A stretch of 64,000 nt of DNA from RGIG1828 sp045541875 (lineage in GTDB: Bacteria; Bacillota; Clostridia; UMGS1810), in the NCBI GenBank assembly GCA_045541875.1, contig JAZQJX010000099.1, positions 13,104 through 77,103 on the forward strand, read 5' to 3'. Below are positions 8,764 through 17,909 of this stretch, piece by piece (the first letter of the stretch is position 1; each line of letters begins with the position of its first letter). A program made the position numbers and the translations under genes. Under the pieces are notes generated by a model. The model ran no database searches and was not told the origin of the DNA. It worked only from the letters and a program-made list of their open reading frames with translations.

Positions 8764-9327
8764 TTGACAACATCTCATCTTTTGAAATTCGATTCGCCAA
8801 TACATAATCTGCAGGTGTTTTTAAGAACAATATCAAGAAAGTATCCGGAAATTCCGAATGTTATTCCGGATGGTGTTTACGGTGATGCAACAGTAAAAGC
8901 TGTGGAGGCATTTCAACAAAAGTTTATGTCAGAATCCGATGGGATTGTAGGATTTGATACGTGGGATAAAATTGTTGATGTATATAAAGGTATAGAGACT
9001 GAAAACGAGAATAAATCTGTGACGATATTTCCTGAACAGGGAGTACTTTCACAAGATGAATTGATGACATCAACAGTTTATATAATACAATCAATGCTTC
9101 TGGCATTGTCAGATGTTTTTTCAAATATTCCAAGAGTTAATGTCACAGGATATCTTGACACATCAACCGTTGAGGGCATAAAAGCGATTCAATATGCAAG
9201 CGGACTTAATCCTGACGGAAATATAACAAATATTTTCTGGAACTATCTCTCAAGCATATATGAAGTTTTTATATCAAAAGACAGAGTTGGTAATAATACA
9301 TTGCTTAACTATGTTACACAAGTATAA
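8764..9327 (+). CDS. Peptidoglycan-binding-domain protein (two PG_binding_1 units)
   Basis: TTG8764 is taken as the start because GAAAGGAGAAG lies directly upstream; starting earlier would overlap the previous gene. The 187-residue product has two peptidoglycan-binding repeats: one with IPNVIPDGVYGDATVKAVEA and ESDGIVGFDTWDKI, the second degenerate (VTGYLDTSTVEGIKAIQ, NPDGNITNIFWN). No catalytic domain is present. Thirteen bases separate it from the SpoIID-like gene whose own binding domains it resembles, so it may have arisen by duplication or by splitting of a longer cortex protein. A role in anchoring cortex hydrolysis is inferred. Confidence 0.7.
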   Translation: MTTSHLLKFDSPIHNLQVFLRTISRKYPEIPNVIPDGVYGDATVKAVEAFQQKFMSESDGIVGFDTWDKIVDVYKGIETENENKSVTIFPEQGVLSQDELMTSTVYIIQSMLLALSDVFSNIPRVNVTGYLDTSTVEGIKAIQYASGLNPDGNITNIFWNYLSSIYEVFISKDRVGNNTLLNYVTQV

Positions 9328-9418
9328 TATTTATGTTACAGATAAATCTCCTTTATTGATAAAAAACTATTCTTTATGATAACATAGAATAGAAATATCA
9401 TAACAAGGAGGAGATACT

Positions 9419-11395
9419 GTGAAGAAATTAATATTTGGTTTTTTGTTGTCAGTTTTAGTTGTTGTTTTGTCTCCTTCAGTTATATCTATGGCAGATTCAG
9501 TTCCTGAAATTTACATAAATGGAAATGAAGCGGAAATATATGACAGTTGTATGCTTGTTAATTCTACTGTATACGTTGCACCTGATGCTATTGCGCGAAC
9601 TTTTAATCTTGTTCTCAGCGTTGACACTGAATCGGTTGTATACACTTTTTCAAATAAAGTAAGAACAATCACATACGATGCCGGATCAGGCTCTGTCAAC
9701 ATCAGTGACAGAAATTCATTTATGTATAATGTCATTGAAGATGCCTATCCGTCATATTCAGAAAACGGCAAGGTGTATATTCCCATAAGGATGATTTGCT
9801 ACGGACTTTATATGGATGTAAATTATATTGCTGAATATAACAGGGTTGAGATAACCGGTATATCCGATAGCGTTGGACTATTTAATAATGACGGAAGTGC
9901 TGTTGCATATAGGGGAGGAAAGTTTGGAATTGTTAATTCAACAGGAGAAGTTCTTCTTAAATTCAGTTATGACGCAATAACAAATTATGATAATAATTCA
10001 CTGTATAAAATCACATATAATCATAAGCACGGTCTTGCTGACTCACGCGGCAGAATACTTACTGATGTTATTTACAATGAAATTACATATGAATCTCCAG
10101 CGTGCATATATCTTGAATCTGAAAGTTTAAAGGGTATGTGCGATATATCCGGAAATATTATAATTACTGTTGGTTATGATGATATAATATACTGTGCAAA
10201 CAGAATTGCAATGGTAAGGCTTGGGAAAAACTGGCACATACTTGATTGTACAAAGGATGAATTATCTTTTGAAACATACGATGAGGTATACAAAATAACT
10301 GCCGGAATTCAGTCAGACAATCATATGATTCAAGGCTACTATGTTATGAAAAACGGCAAATGGGGTTGCGTGGACAGTTTTGGTAAAATTGTCATAGAAC
10401 TTAAATATGATGCTCTTGACAAGTTTGACACTTTTGGCCGTGCACGTGTGATATTAAATGGAAAATTTGGCGTTGTTGATTGTGGCGGAAGAACAATTAT
10501 TCCAACTGCATATGACTATATTGATACCTTTGACCGGCTTAATGTGACTGTTGCGCAAGTAGGAGATAAGTATGGTATAATTGATTATAATCATAATGTT
10601 GTTGTACCTTTTGAATATGACTATATATATCCATTCAATAATTCTGTGTCATCTGTTGCGTACAAAAATGATAAGTTTGGCGTTATATCCGCATCGGGTG
10701 AACTTTTTACAGGATTTAACTATAAATATATGGAAGAATTCAAAAACGGAATGGCACTTGCCTACGATGATGGTTATGGATATATAAATCATTACGGACA
10801 GGAAGTTATAAAGTTGGAACATGATGAAGTGAAACAGGGAACAACAACATCTGTTTTTCTGAAAAAGCAGGGCAAATGGGCACTTTTTTCTTCATCAGGT
10901 TTTAATTTGACCGGATATAATTTCACAAGCGCAAATGGCTTTTCAAACGGGTTGGCTGCTGTGTCTGTCAAAACTTCCCTTGGTGAAAGTTACGGATATG
11001 TAAATGATTCGGGAGATACGGTAATTCCTTTTGTATATTCCATGGCACAGGATTTTAAATATGGTAAAGCAATTGCTTCAAAGGGAAAATACAGCGGTAT
11101 AATAGATATTGAAGGAAATGAGATTATTCCTTTTGTCTACACCGGTTTCAATCCTTCTTATGACTATGGTGTGATTGCTGCAGCGAATGAATATAGTAAA
11201 TGGGGACTTATCAGTCTTGATAACAGAAAAATAGTTGACTTTGAATATGACTATATTTTTGAATTTACTGACGGATATGCGTACACTTTAAAAAATAACA
11301 AATATGGTGTTGTTGATGAATATGGAAATATTTTGGCCAAAGCGGAACATAAGACTAAAGAAGATGCCTATGCATCAATTCTAAAACAATCATAA
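9419..11395 (+). CDS. Secreted WG-repeat protein with N-terminal copper-amine-oxidase-N-like domain
   Basis: A GTG start follows AAGGAGGAG. A signal peptide (KKLIFGFLLSVLVVVLS...) leads to a CuAO-N-like domain (about residues 30-150, including VYIPIRMICYGLYMD). The rest, about residues 155-650, consists of roughly a dozen WG/KWG-type repeats with the pattern KxGxxDxxGxxxIPxxYDxI, for example GKWGCVDSFGKIVIELKYD, GKFGVVDCGGRTIIPTAYD and DKYGIIDYNHNVVVPFEYD. WG-repeat proteins are extracytoplasmic and mostly of unknown role; a cell-wall or ligand-binding scaffold is plausible. No promoter or terminator is clear in the 91 bases upstream. Confidence 0.8.
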   Translation: MKKLIFGFLLSVLVVVLSPSVISMADSVPEIYINGNEAEIYDSCMLVNSTVYVAPDAIARTFNLVLSVDTESVVYTFSNKVRTITYDAGSGSVNISDRNSFMYNVIEDAYPSYSENGKVYIPIRMICYGLYMDVNYIAEYNRVEITGISDSVGLFNNDGSAVAYRGGKFGIVNSTGEVLLKFSYDAITNYDNNSLYKITYNHKHGLADSRGRILTDVIYNEITYESPACIYLESESLKGMCDISGNIIITVGYDDIIYCANRIAMVRLGKNWHILDCTKDELSFETYDEVYKITAGIQSDNHMIQGYYVMKNGKWGCVDSFGKIVIELKYDALDKFDTFGRARVILNGKFGVVDCGGRTIIPTAYDYIDTFDRLNVTVAQVGDKYGIIDYNHNVVVPFEYDYIYPFNNSVSSVAYKNDKFGVISASGELFTGFNYKYMEEFKNGMALAYDDGYGYINHYGQEVIKLEHDEVKQGTTTSVFLKKQGKWALFSSSGFNLTGYNFTSANGFSNGLAAVSVKTSLGESYGYVNDSGDTVIPFVYSMAQDFKYGKAIASKGKYSGIIDIEGNEIIPFVYTGFNPSYDYGVIAAANEYSKWGLISLDNRKIVDFEYDYIFEFTDGYAYTLKNNKYGVVDEYGNILAKAEHKTKEDAYASILKQS

Positions 11396-11398
11396 CCA

Positions 11399-11435
11399 AA
11401 AAATGCTCAATCCCTAAAAGGATGTGAGCATTTTT
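11399..11435. terminator. Bidirectional terminator between convergent genes
   Basis: Arms AAAAATGCTCA (11399-11409) and TGAGCATTTTT (11425-11435) are complementary, with ATCC/GGAT nested inside. It serves the WG-repeat gene and the convergent methyltransferase gene. Confidence 0.85.
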
Positions 11436-11438
11436 GCG

Positions 11439-12560
11439 TTATTTGAAATATTGATACACATTACACTTAAGCATTCCGTTATAGAGTTTCCTCTTCTTGT
11501 CTGCTTCTTTCCCGTAGTATTTTTCAAAATCCTGATAAGAAGTAAGAATCAGTTTCTTTGCTTGGGGAAATGAAGAAAACTTTTTCCCCATCATTGAATA
11601 GATTTTCTGACATTTTTTCACATCCAGAAGTCTTTCTCCGTAGGGAGGATTGCAGACAATCACACCTTTTTCCCTGAATGGTCTTATATTTGCACAGTCC
11701 GACACTTTGAATACTATCTTATCATATACTCCTGCGTTTTTTGCATTTTGTTTTGCTATTTCTATGGCTTTTGGATCAATGTCGGATGCAAAAATTATGG
11801 TTTCATTATCATTTTCAATGTTATCAATTGCTTCATCACGTGCATCTTTCCACATATCTTTCGAAATGATATTTTTCCATGTTTCGCTTACAAATTTTCT
11901 TTTGAGACCGGGTGCTTTATTTGTTGCATAAAGTGCAGCTTCAATAGGGATTGTACCGCTGCCGCAAAAGGGATCGCAAAGGGGTCTGTCACCACGCCAG
12001 AAACTCATATCAATCATTGCAAAGGCAAGAGTTTCCCTCATGGGTGCAAGAACTGATTGCATTCTGTATCCTCGTTTGTATAGATTATCGCCTGTTGTAT
12101 CAATGTACATAGTCACAATGTTTTTCATAATCGAAAACTGAACAGGTACTTTTGCATCAGTTTCTTCAAAATATGAAATGCCGTATACCGATGAAAGCCT
12201 TTTGACAATACTCTTTTTGATAATTGACTGACAATCAGGAATGCTGTGAAGTTGGGATTTTAATGAATGTCCCGAAACAGGGAATGCATCATTTTTTCCT
12301 ATATAGTTTTCCCACGGTATTTTTGAAACACCTACGAACAATTCTTCAAAACTTTCTGCTTTAAATTCGCCCATGTTTATCATTATTCTTTCAGCGCATC
12401 TCAGGTTTATGTTTGAAAGGCAAATGGCTTCAAAATCACCTTTGAAATTAACTCTGCCATCAGTTACGGATGTAGTATCATATCCAAGTTTTCTCACTTC
12501 GTTTGCAACAATGTTTTCTGTTCCCAGAAGTGTTGGGATTGTAAGGTTAAGTATGTCCAA
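11439..12560 (-). CDS. THUMP-domain class I SAM-dependent RNA methyltransferase (RlmL/YpsC-like)
   Basis: The N-terminal 150 residues form the ferredoxin-like plus THUMP RNA-binding region (ENIVANEVRKLGYD, LRCAERIMINM). The C-terminal Rossmann methyltransferase has DPFCGSGTIPIEAALYA, the SDIDPKAIEIAKQNAKNAGV strand and the catalytic VCNPPYGERL motif of N2-guanine methyltransferases. The family methylates 23S rRNA G2445-type positions. The TTG at 12560 is preferred to ATG12569: the only ribosome site, AAGGA (12570-12574), abuts that ATG but lies 9 bases before the TTG, and the resulting N-terminus (MDILNLTIPTLLG) fits the family. It is monocistronic and diverges from RNase Z. Confidence 0.85.
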   Translation of the reverse strand: MDILNLTIPTLLGTENIVANEVRKLGYDTTSVTDGRVNFKGDFEAICLSNINLRCAERIMINMGEFKAESFEELFVGVSKIPWENYIGKNDAFPVSGHSLKSQLHSIPDCQSIIKKSIVKRLSSVYGISYFEETDAKVPVQFSIMKNIVTMYIDTTGDNLYKRGYRMQSVLAPMRETLAFAMIDMSFWRGDRPLCDPFCGSGTIPIEAALYATNKAPGLKRKFVSETWKNIISKDMWKDARDEAIDNIENDNETIIFASDIDPKAIEIAKQNAKNAGVYDKIVFKVSDCANIRPFREKGVIVCNPPYGERLLDVKKCQKIYSMMGKKFSSFPQAKKLILTSYQDFEKYYGKEADKKRKLYNGMLKCNVYQYFK

Positions 12561-12703
12561 AATTATCATTCCTTAAGTTTAGTTATATTGATTATAGCAT
12601 AAATAAATGCTAAAATCTATATTATAATAAAAATTATGCTGGATTTATACAAAGAAATGTGATATTATATATTATCATATACTTATGCGAGGAATGAATA
12701 TAG

Positions 12704-13612
12704 ATGCTTGATGTATGTTTACTCGGTACCGGCGGTACCATGCCTTTAAAAAATCGTTGGCTTTCATCTGCCATATTCAGATATAACGGCCATTCTATAC
12801 TGATGGATTGCGGTGAAGGGACTCAGGTTGCTCTCAAGTCTGCCGGCTTTACCTTTAAACCCATTGATGTTATATGTCTGACTCATCTTCATGCTGACCA
12901 TGTAAGCGGAATACCGGGAATGCTTTTATCCATGGGAAACGAGGGGAGAACTGAATCGGTTCTGATAATCGGTCCAAAAGGCACAGCAAAAGTTATATCA
13001 AATCTTCGCATAATTGCGCCTCAATTGCCTTTTGAGGTTGAAGTATCTGAAATTGAAAATCCTGATGAAACATATTGGTTTGACGGATTTAATATAACCG
13101 CTTTTAAAGTGCGTCATAGCGTTGAATGTTACGGATACAGAATTGATATACCTAGAGTCGGAAAGTTTGATACTGAAAAAGCAAATAAGAATAATGTGCC
13201 GATGGCGATATGGGGAAATCTTCAGAAAAATTCAGAAGTTGAGTATGACGGAAAGATATATACTTCGGATATGGTGCTTGGTAAGGACAGACAGGGTATC
13301 AGAACAGTTTTTTGCACAGATACAAGACCTTGTGAGCAAATAGAGTTTTACTCTGAAAATGCTGACCTTCTAATACTTGAGGGAATGTATGGCAGTGACG
13401 AAAAAGATGACAGTGCAAAAACAAAGATGCATATGACATTTGCAGAAGCGGCACAAATTGCCAAAAATACAAACGCACAATCTTTGTGGTTTACTCATTA
13501 CTCGCCATCAATGCCTGACCCTGAAATGTACATTGATGAGGCAAAAATTTTGTTTGAAAATTCTGAACTTGGATTCGATGGGAAATTTCAAACAATCAGA
13601 TTTAAAGATTAA
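12704..13612 (+). CDS. rnz: Ribonuclease Z (tRNA 3'-processing endonuclease)
   Basis: The metallo-beta-lactamase fold is shown by CLTHLHADHVSGIPGML (HxHxDH zinc motif, about residues 60-70), DCGEGTQ, the VRHSVECYGYRI strand typical of RNase Z, FCTDTRPC with the bridging Asp, and a terminal FTHYSPS histidine motif. At 302 residues it matches the short-form enzyme that cleaves tRNA precursors 3' of the discriminator base. ATG12704 follows GCGAGGA at about 10 bases. It stands alone between the divergent methyltransferase gene and a 276-bp gap. Confidence 0.9.
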   Translation: MLDVCLLGTGGTMPLKNRWLSSAIFRYNGHSILMDCGEGTQVALKSAGFTFKPIDVICLTHLHADHVSGIPGMLLSMGNEGRTESVLIIGPKGTAKVISNLRIIAPQLPFEVEVSEIENPDETYWFDGFNITAFKVRHSVECYGYRIDIPRVGKFDTEKANKNNVPMAIWGNLQKNSEVEYDGKIYTSDMVLGKDRQGIRTVFCTDTRPCEQIEFYSENADLLILEGMYGSDEKDDSAKTKMHMTFAEAAQIAKNTNAQSLWFTHYSPSMPDPEMYIDEAKILFENSELGFDGKFQTIRFKD

Positions 13613-13888
13613 TATTTAAAATGGCACTTCACCGTTGAACTGTTCCAATATTTGCAGACAGTACAAAAAAGAACTATATGGCAACAATACATAATCCAAA
13701 AATTTAATATAAAAACAAAAAAATAGAAAATTTATGTTTTTTGTTGTTGGTGATATTGTCTGTGTATTTATGCAATGATATAATATTTATATAACAAACA
13801 AAGTACAGTTTTACCCCTTGTCAAAAGATGTAATGAAATGTATCATTTATGTAAAGATTTTAATAATGATTGACTGGAGGAATTACTA
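13613..13888. other. Intergenic region between rnz and the WbsX-like gene
   Basis: This very AT-rich 276-bp stretch has no credible reading frame and no clear hairpin terminator after rnz. Its only visible content is the promoter at 13756-13784 and the ribosome site ACTGGAGGAA before 13889. Confidence 0.5.
13756..13784 (+). promoter_or_regulatory. Predicted SigA promoter of the WbsX-like gene
   Basis: TTGTCT, 17-bp spacer, TATAAT, with TGA directly before the -10 (extended -10). About 105 bases upstream of the start codon. Confidence 0.5.
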
Positions 13889-15040
13889 ATGAATAACAAA
13901 TACGATGTTGCGGCTTTTATTTGGCCTGCATATACAGGTGATGAATTGAGAACACGTATTTTCTGGCCTGAAGGCATTGGCGAATGGGAAACTGTTAAGA
14001 ATTCATTTCCGAAATTTGAAGGGCATCAATGGCCGAGAAAACCTCTTTGGGGATATGTTAATGAAGCAGACAAAGAAGTAATGGAAATGGAAATAAATGA
14101 AGCAACATCTCACGGTGTAAATGTATTTATTTATGACTGGTACTGGTATGATAACCGCCCGTTTCTTGAAAACTGTCTTAATGACGGGTTTTTGAAAGCA
14201 TCTAACAATGACAAAATGAAATTTTACATAATGTGGGCAAATCACAATGTCGGCTATTCTTGGGATGTAAGAAACAGCGATATGGAAGGTGACTATACCC
14301 TGGAACAACTGAATAAAAGTATGCTCTATCAGGGAAGCGTTTCAAGAGATCAGTTTGAAATTGTTGCTGACCGAATGATTGATAAATATTTCAAACACCC
14401 AAGTTATTATACAATAGACGGAAAGCCCGTATTTATGATTTTCACATTTCCCATGCTCATTCATGGACTTGGCGGAGTGAAGGAAACAAAAGATGCTCTT
14501 GACTGGTTCAGACAAAGATGTGTTGAAAAAGGACTCAAAGGACTTCATCTTCAGATGAATATGCATCAGGTATGCTATGAAATATATGATGGCGACCGTC
14601 TTATGGGAATAGATGAAGTAATAAGCTACTTTGGTTTTGACAGTTGCACCAACTATCAAATGATAAATGTTTTAAAGGATAAAGTTGAAGGAACATATTC
14701 CGATGCGGTAGATAAGGCTAAAGAAGGATGGGAGAGACTGGATAATGACAGTTCAGTTCCTTATTTCCCGCAGGTGTGTTGCGGATGGGATAATAATCCC
14801 AGATTCAAAAAAACAAAAACCGTTCAGCTTGATGGGGCAAATCCAAAGGATTTCAAAAGGGCTCTTGAAAATGCAAAAGAATTTATAGACAGACATCCAA
14901 ATCAGACTCCTCTTGTTACCATAAACAGCTGGAACGAATGGACAGAGGGAAGTTATCTTGAACCTGATGATCTTTTCGGATACGGATATCTTGATGCTGT
15001 AAAAGCGGTTTTTTTAGATAAAGAATATTGTGATAGGTGA
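13889..15040 (+). CDS. Glycoside-hydrolase-99-like (WbsX family) protein
   Basis: The 383-residue product has hallmarks of the WbsX/GH99-like TIM-barrel family: an N-terminal strand leading to FIWPAYTGDE, the aromatic YDWYWYD block, IMWANHNVGYSW, HPSYYTIDGKPVFMIF and the C-terminal signature INSWNEWTEGSYLEPD. Family members are found in polysaccharide loci, where they are annotated as glycosyl hydrolases or glycosyltransferases; the activity of this one cannot be told. There is no signal peptide, so it acts in the cytoplasm. A strong ribosome site (ACTGGAGG) is present. Together with nagA and the heparinase genes it suggests intracellular processing of complex host or plant glycans. Confidence 0.8.
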   Translation: MNNKYDVAAFIWPAYTGDELRTRIFWPEGIGEWETVKNSFPKFEGHQWPRKPLWGYVNEADKEVMEMEINEATSHGVNVFIYDWYWYDNRPFLENCLNDGFLKASNNDKMKFYIMWANHNVGYSWDVRNSDMEGDYTLEQLNKSMLYQGSVSRDQFEIVADRMIDKYFKHPSYYTIDGKPVFMIFTFPMLIHGLGGVKETKDALDWFRQRCVEKGLKGLHLQMNMHQVCYEIYDGDRLMGIDEVISYFGFDSCTNYQMINVLKDKVEGTYSDAVDKAKEGWERLDNDSSVPYFPQVCCGWDNNPRFKKTKTVQLDGANPKDFKRALENAKEFIDRHPNQTPLVTINSWNEWTEGSYLEPDDLFGYGYLDAVKAVFLDKEYCDR

Positions 15041-15098
15041 TAAATACACAACTATGAAGAATTCATCTTATTGACATACCGTTGTATAGAATTGAATT

Positions 15099-15138
15099 AG
15101 CGAGGTATAAAAAGTCGTAAGGCTTTTTATACCTCGCT
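15099..15138 (+). terminator. Perfect 16-bp hairpin after the WbsX-like gene
   Basis: AGCGAGGTATAAAAAG (15099-15114) pairs fully with CTTTTTATACCTCGCT (15123-15138) around an 8-base loop. There is no separate U-run after the stem, so it may stabilise the 3' end rather than terminate by itself. Confidence 0.6.
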
Positions 15139-15250
15139 CTGTTATCAGTATTTATACATATTTTTCATAATCAATAAGTCGATATTCATCAAAATGCAAT
15201 ATTGTACAAAAAAAATGGAATATGTTATCAGGATATAAATGCATTATTAG

Positions 15251-15279
15251 TTGAAAATTATGAGCTTATGTGATATATT
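15251..15279 (+). promoter_or_regulatory. Predicted SigA promoter of nagA-ROK operon
   Basis: TTGAAA, 17-bp spacer, TATATT, with TGA before the -10. It lies 31 bases before the nagA start codon, giving a short leader with AAAGGAGGAA. Confidence 0.5.
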
Positions 15280-15309
15280 TACCATATGGGAAACAAAGGA
15301 GGAATATAG

Positions 15310-16455
15310 ATGAAGTGTATTATTAACGGGAAATTTATTATGCCTGATCGTGTGGTAGAAGGATATGCTGTTGTTTTTGATTCGGAAATCAAAAACATTG
15401 CTCCGTTAACCGATATAGATTTATCCGGATATGAAGTGGTTGATGCAGACGGAAAGTATGTATCACCCGGTCTTGTTGATATGCATATTCACGGATATCT
15501 TGGGGCGGATGTATCAGATGGTGATGCTGAAGGTGTGCAATTAATGGCTGAAGGTATCATAAAAAATGGTGTTACAGCATGGTGCCCCACAACAATGACC
15601 GTTTCAAAGGAAGAAATTGAAAATGCATTTGATGCCGTGAGAAAAATCAAAAATTCCGATGAGTATTATGGTGCAAGAATTCTTGGTGTAAACAGTGAAG
15701 GTCCCTTTATAAATGCTGCAAAAAAAGGCGCTCAGGCAGAAGAACATATTTTAAGACCTGATGCTGATTTTATAAAGAAACACTCAGATGTTGTTAAACT
15801 TTTTACTGTTGCTCCCGAAGTTGACGGTGCGCTTGAATGTATTGAAAGAGTAACAGATGAAACAGATGTTCTTGTTTCTATGGGACATACAGATGCAAAC
15901 TTTGATCAGGCAAACGAAGGCGTTAAAAAAGGTGTAAGACACACAACACATCTTTTCAATGCTATGACGGCATTGTCACATAGAAGTCCCGGTGTTGTCG
16001 GATCAGCACTTTCTTCGGATCTTGTCAGCACAGAACTTATTGCTGACACTTTCCATGTTAATAAAGGTCTGTTTAACCTGATTGCAAAAATAAAAGATGA
16101 TAAACTTTGTCTTATCACAGACTGTATCAGAGCAGGCGGTATGCCGGATGGTGATTATACTCTCGGAGGACAGCCCGTACATAAAGAAGGAATAAAGTGC
16201 CTTATGGATGACGGTACTATTGCAGGAAGTGTTCTTAAACTTAACGAGGCTGTATATAACCTTTATTCCAATTCGGATCTTGAAATTTATGAGGCAGTTG
16301 CTTGTGCATCACTAAATCCCGCAAAAGCACTTGGTGAAGATTCTGAAATCGGATCTTTGGAAGTTGGAAAACGTGCCGATATAATTATCGCAGATGATAA
16401 GTTTAATATATCAATGTCAATACTTGGCGGAGAAATAAGATATAAAGGAGAATGA
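15310..16455 (+). CDS. nagA: N-acetylglucosamine-6-phosphate deacetylase
   Basis: The enzyme deacetylates GlcNAc-6-phosphate to glucosamine-6-phosphate in amino-sugar catabolism and wall recycling. The amidohydrolase signatures are clear: VDMHIHGYLGAD (metal-binding HxH), VNSEGPFINAAKKGA, MGHTDANFDQA, a HTTHLFNAMTALSHR block and ITDCIRAGGMPDG, with the catalytic Asp in ITDC. At 381 residues it has the usual length. ATG15310 follows AAAGGAGG. It overlaps or abuts a ROK-family kinase gene, which fits a GlcNAc utilisation pair. No nagB gene is in the window. Confidence 0.93.
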   Translation: MKCIINGKFIMPDRVVEGYAVVFDSEIKNIAPLTDIDLSGYEVVDADGKYVSPGLVDMHIHGYLGADVSDGDAEGVQLMAEGIIKNGVTAWCPTTMTVSKEEIENAFDAVRKIKNSDEYYGARILGVNSEGPFINAAKKGAQAEEHILRPDADFIKKHSDVVKLFTVAPEVDGALECIERVTDETDVLVSMGHTDANFDQANEGVKKGVRHTTHLFNAMTALSHRSPGVVGSALSSDLVSTELIADTFHVNKGLFNLIAKIKDDKLCLITDCIRAGGMPDGDYTLGGQPVHKEGIKCLMDDGTIAGSVLKLNEAVYNLYSNSDLEIYEAVACASLNPAKALGEDSEIGSLEVGKRADIIIADDKFNISMSILGGEIRYKGE

Positions 16456-16457
16456 AA

Positions 16458-17825
16458 ATGATTGCTAAACTCGAACCGGAATTTATGCCAATGGTAAAGG
16501 TGATAAATGATTTTAAAGCATCTGTTGCCAATGCAGATTCACAGAAAATTGTTATTTCCGTAGAAAGAAACAATGGTCTTATGGCTGAATATAAACTTGA
16601 TGTTTATAAAGATAACACAGGCCATGACGAAGAAAACTATGAAATTGTTGAAAGAATTGTTAAAACACTTCTTTGGGCAAAAGGTGGATATAAAGTTTAT
16701 ATTGCAGGTTCAAAAAATATATATGAACGTATTGCAAAGGATTATTGCATAGGCGGTGCAAGAGAGTTTGATTTTAACTTTATGGCACGCGTGTATGAGA
16801 AAGATTTTGAAGTTGTTTATGTTGATGATATAAAAGATGCTCCAAAGGAAAATGATGTTTCATCACCCGTTGGTCGTCATCTTGACGGTTGCCGTATCGG
16901 TTTTGATGCAGGCGGAAGTGACAGAAAAGTTTCTGCTGTTGTAGATGGTGAAACTGTATATTCTGAAGAGGTTGTATGGTTCCCTAAACTTCAGAGCGAT
17001 CCGAAGTATCATTATGAAGGAATTCTTAGTGCAATGAAAACAGCAGCATCTCATATGCCAAGAGTTGATGCTATCGGCGTTTCATCTGCCGGTGTATATA
17101 TTGACAACAAAATAATGGTTGCATCGCTTTTCCTCAAGGTTTCAGATGAAGATTTTGAAAAACACGTTAAAAATATGTATCTTGATGTGGCAAAAGAAAT
17201 AGGTGACGTACCTGTAGAAGTTGCAAATGACGGTGACGTTACAGCACTTGCCGGCGCAATGAGCCTTGAAGATAATAACGTACTTGGTGTTGCTATGGGC
17301 ACAAGTGAAGCAGCAGGCTATGTTGATAAAGACGGAAATATCACCGGATGGCTCAACGAACTTGCATTTGTTCCTGTTGATTTCAACAAAGGCGCAATGG
17401 TTGATGAGTGGAGCGGTGATTATGGTTGTGGTGTTAAATATTTCTCACAGGATGCTGTAATCAAACTTGCACCAAAAGCAGGAATTGAACTTGATGAAAA
17501 CCTTTCACCTGCAGAAAAACTTAAAGTAGTTCAGGGACTTATGGAAAATGATGATCAAAGAGCAGCAGATATCTATGATACAATAGGAACATATTTCGGA
17601 TATACAATTGCATATTATTCCATGTTCTATGACATCAAACATGTTCTTATCATGGGCAGAGTAACAAGCGGCAAAGGTGGCACAATCCTTCTTGCAAAAG
17701 CAAACGAAGTTCTCGAAACAGAATTCCCCGAACTTTATGCGAAAATTAAACTTCATATTCCTGATGAAAAAGCAAGAAGAGTAGGTCAGTCTGTAGCGGC
17801 TGCAAGCCTTCCTAAAATTGGTTGA
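16458..17825 (+). CDS. ROK-family sugar kinase-like protein
   Basis: The central and C-terminal parts match ROK/actin-fold proteins: IGFDAGGSDRKVSAVV (phosphate-1), VEVANDGDVTALAGA, VLGVAMGTSEAAGY (phosphate-2) and VLIMGRVTSGKGG. The first 130 residues are an extra domain not present in minimal ROK kinases. ATG16458 is chosen because AAAGGAG at 16444-16450 is 7 bases before it, whereas ATG16452, which overlaps the nagA stop, is only 1 base away. Tight coupling to nagA suggests a hexosamine or GlcNAc kinase, but the substrate is inference. It is the last gene before a strong bidirectional terminator. Confidence 0.8.
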   Translation: MIAKLEPEFMPMVKVINDFKASVANADSQKIVISVERNNGLMAEYKLDVYKDNTGHDEENYEIVERIVKTLLWAKGGYKVYIAGSKNIYERIAKDYCIGGAREFDFNFMARVYEKDFEVVYVDDIKDAPKENDVSSPVGRHLDGCRIGFDAGGSDRKVSAVVDGETVYSEEVVWFPKLQSDPKYHYEGILSAMKTAASHMPRVDAIGVSSAGVYIDNKIMVASLFLKVSDEDFEKHVKNMYLDVAKEIGDVPVEVANDGDVTALAGAMSLEDNNVLGVAMGTSEAAGYVDKDGNITGWLNELAFVPVDFNKGAMVDEWSGDYGCGVKYFSQDAVIKLAPKAGIELDENLSPAEKLKVVQGLMENDDQRAADIYDTIGTYFGYTIAYYSMFYDIKHVLIMGRVTSGKGGTILLAKANEVLETEFPELYAKIKLHIPDEKARRVGQSVAAASLPKIG

Positions 17826-17853
17826 TAATTAAACCTTACTCTTTAATAATATA

Positions 17854-17883
17854 AAAAAAGACTCCATATACGGAGTCTTTTTT
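17854..17883. terminator. Bidirectional intrinsic terminator
   Basis: AAAAAAGACTCC (17854-17865) and GGAGTCTTTTTT (17872-17883) form a perfect 12-bp stem with a 6-base loop between the convergent ROK and M18 peptidase genes. Confidence 0.9.
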
Positions 17884-17909
17884 CAATGTTTAAAAGTATT
17901 TAAGAATAA

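Noticed and set aside
15071..15092. TTGACA followed by TAGAAT upstream of the hairpin at 15.1 kb
   Set aside because: The spacing is about 10 bp, too short for a SigA promoter.
15141..15235. Direct repeat GTTATCAG at 15141 and 15224 upstream of nagA
   Set aside because: Only 8 bp are shared exactly in AT-rich DNA at a distance of 83 bp; not convincing as an operator.
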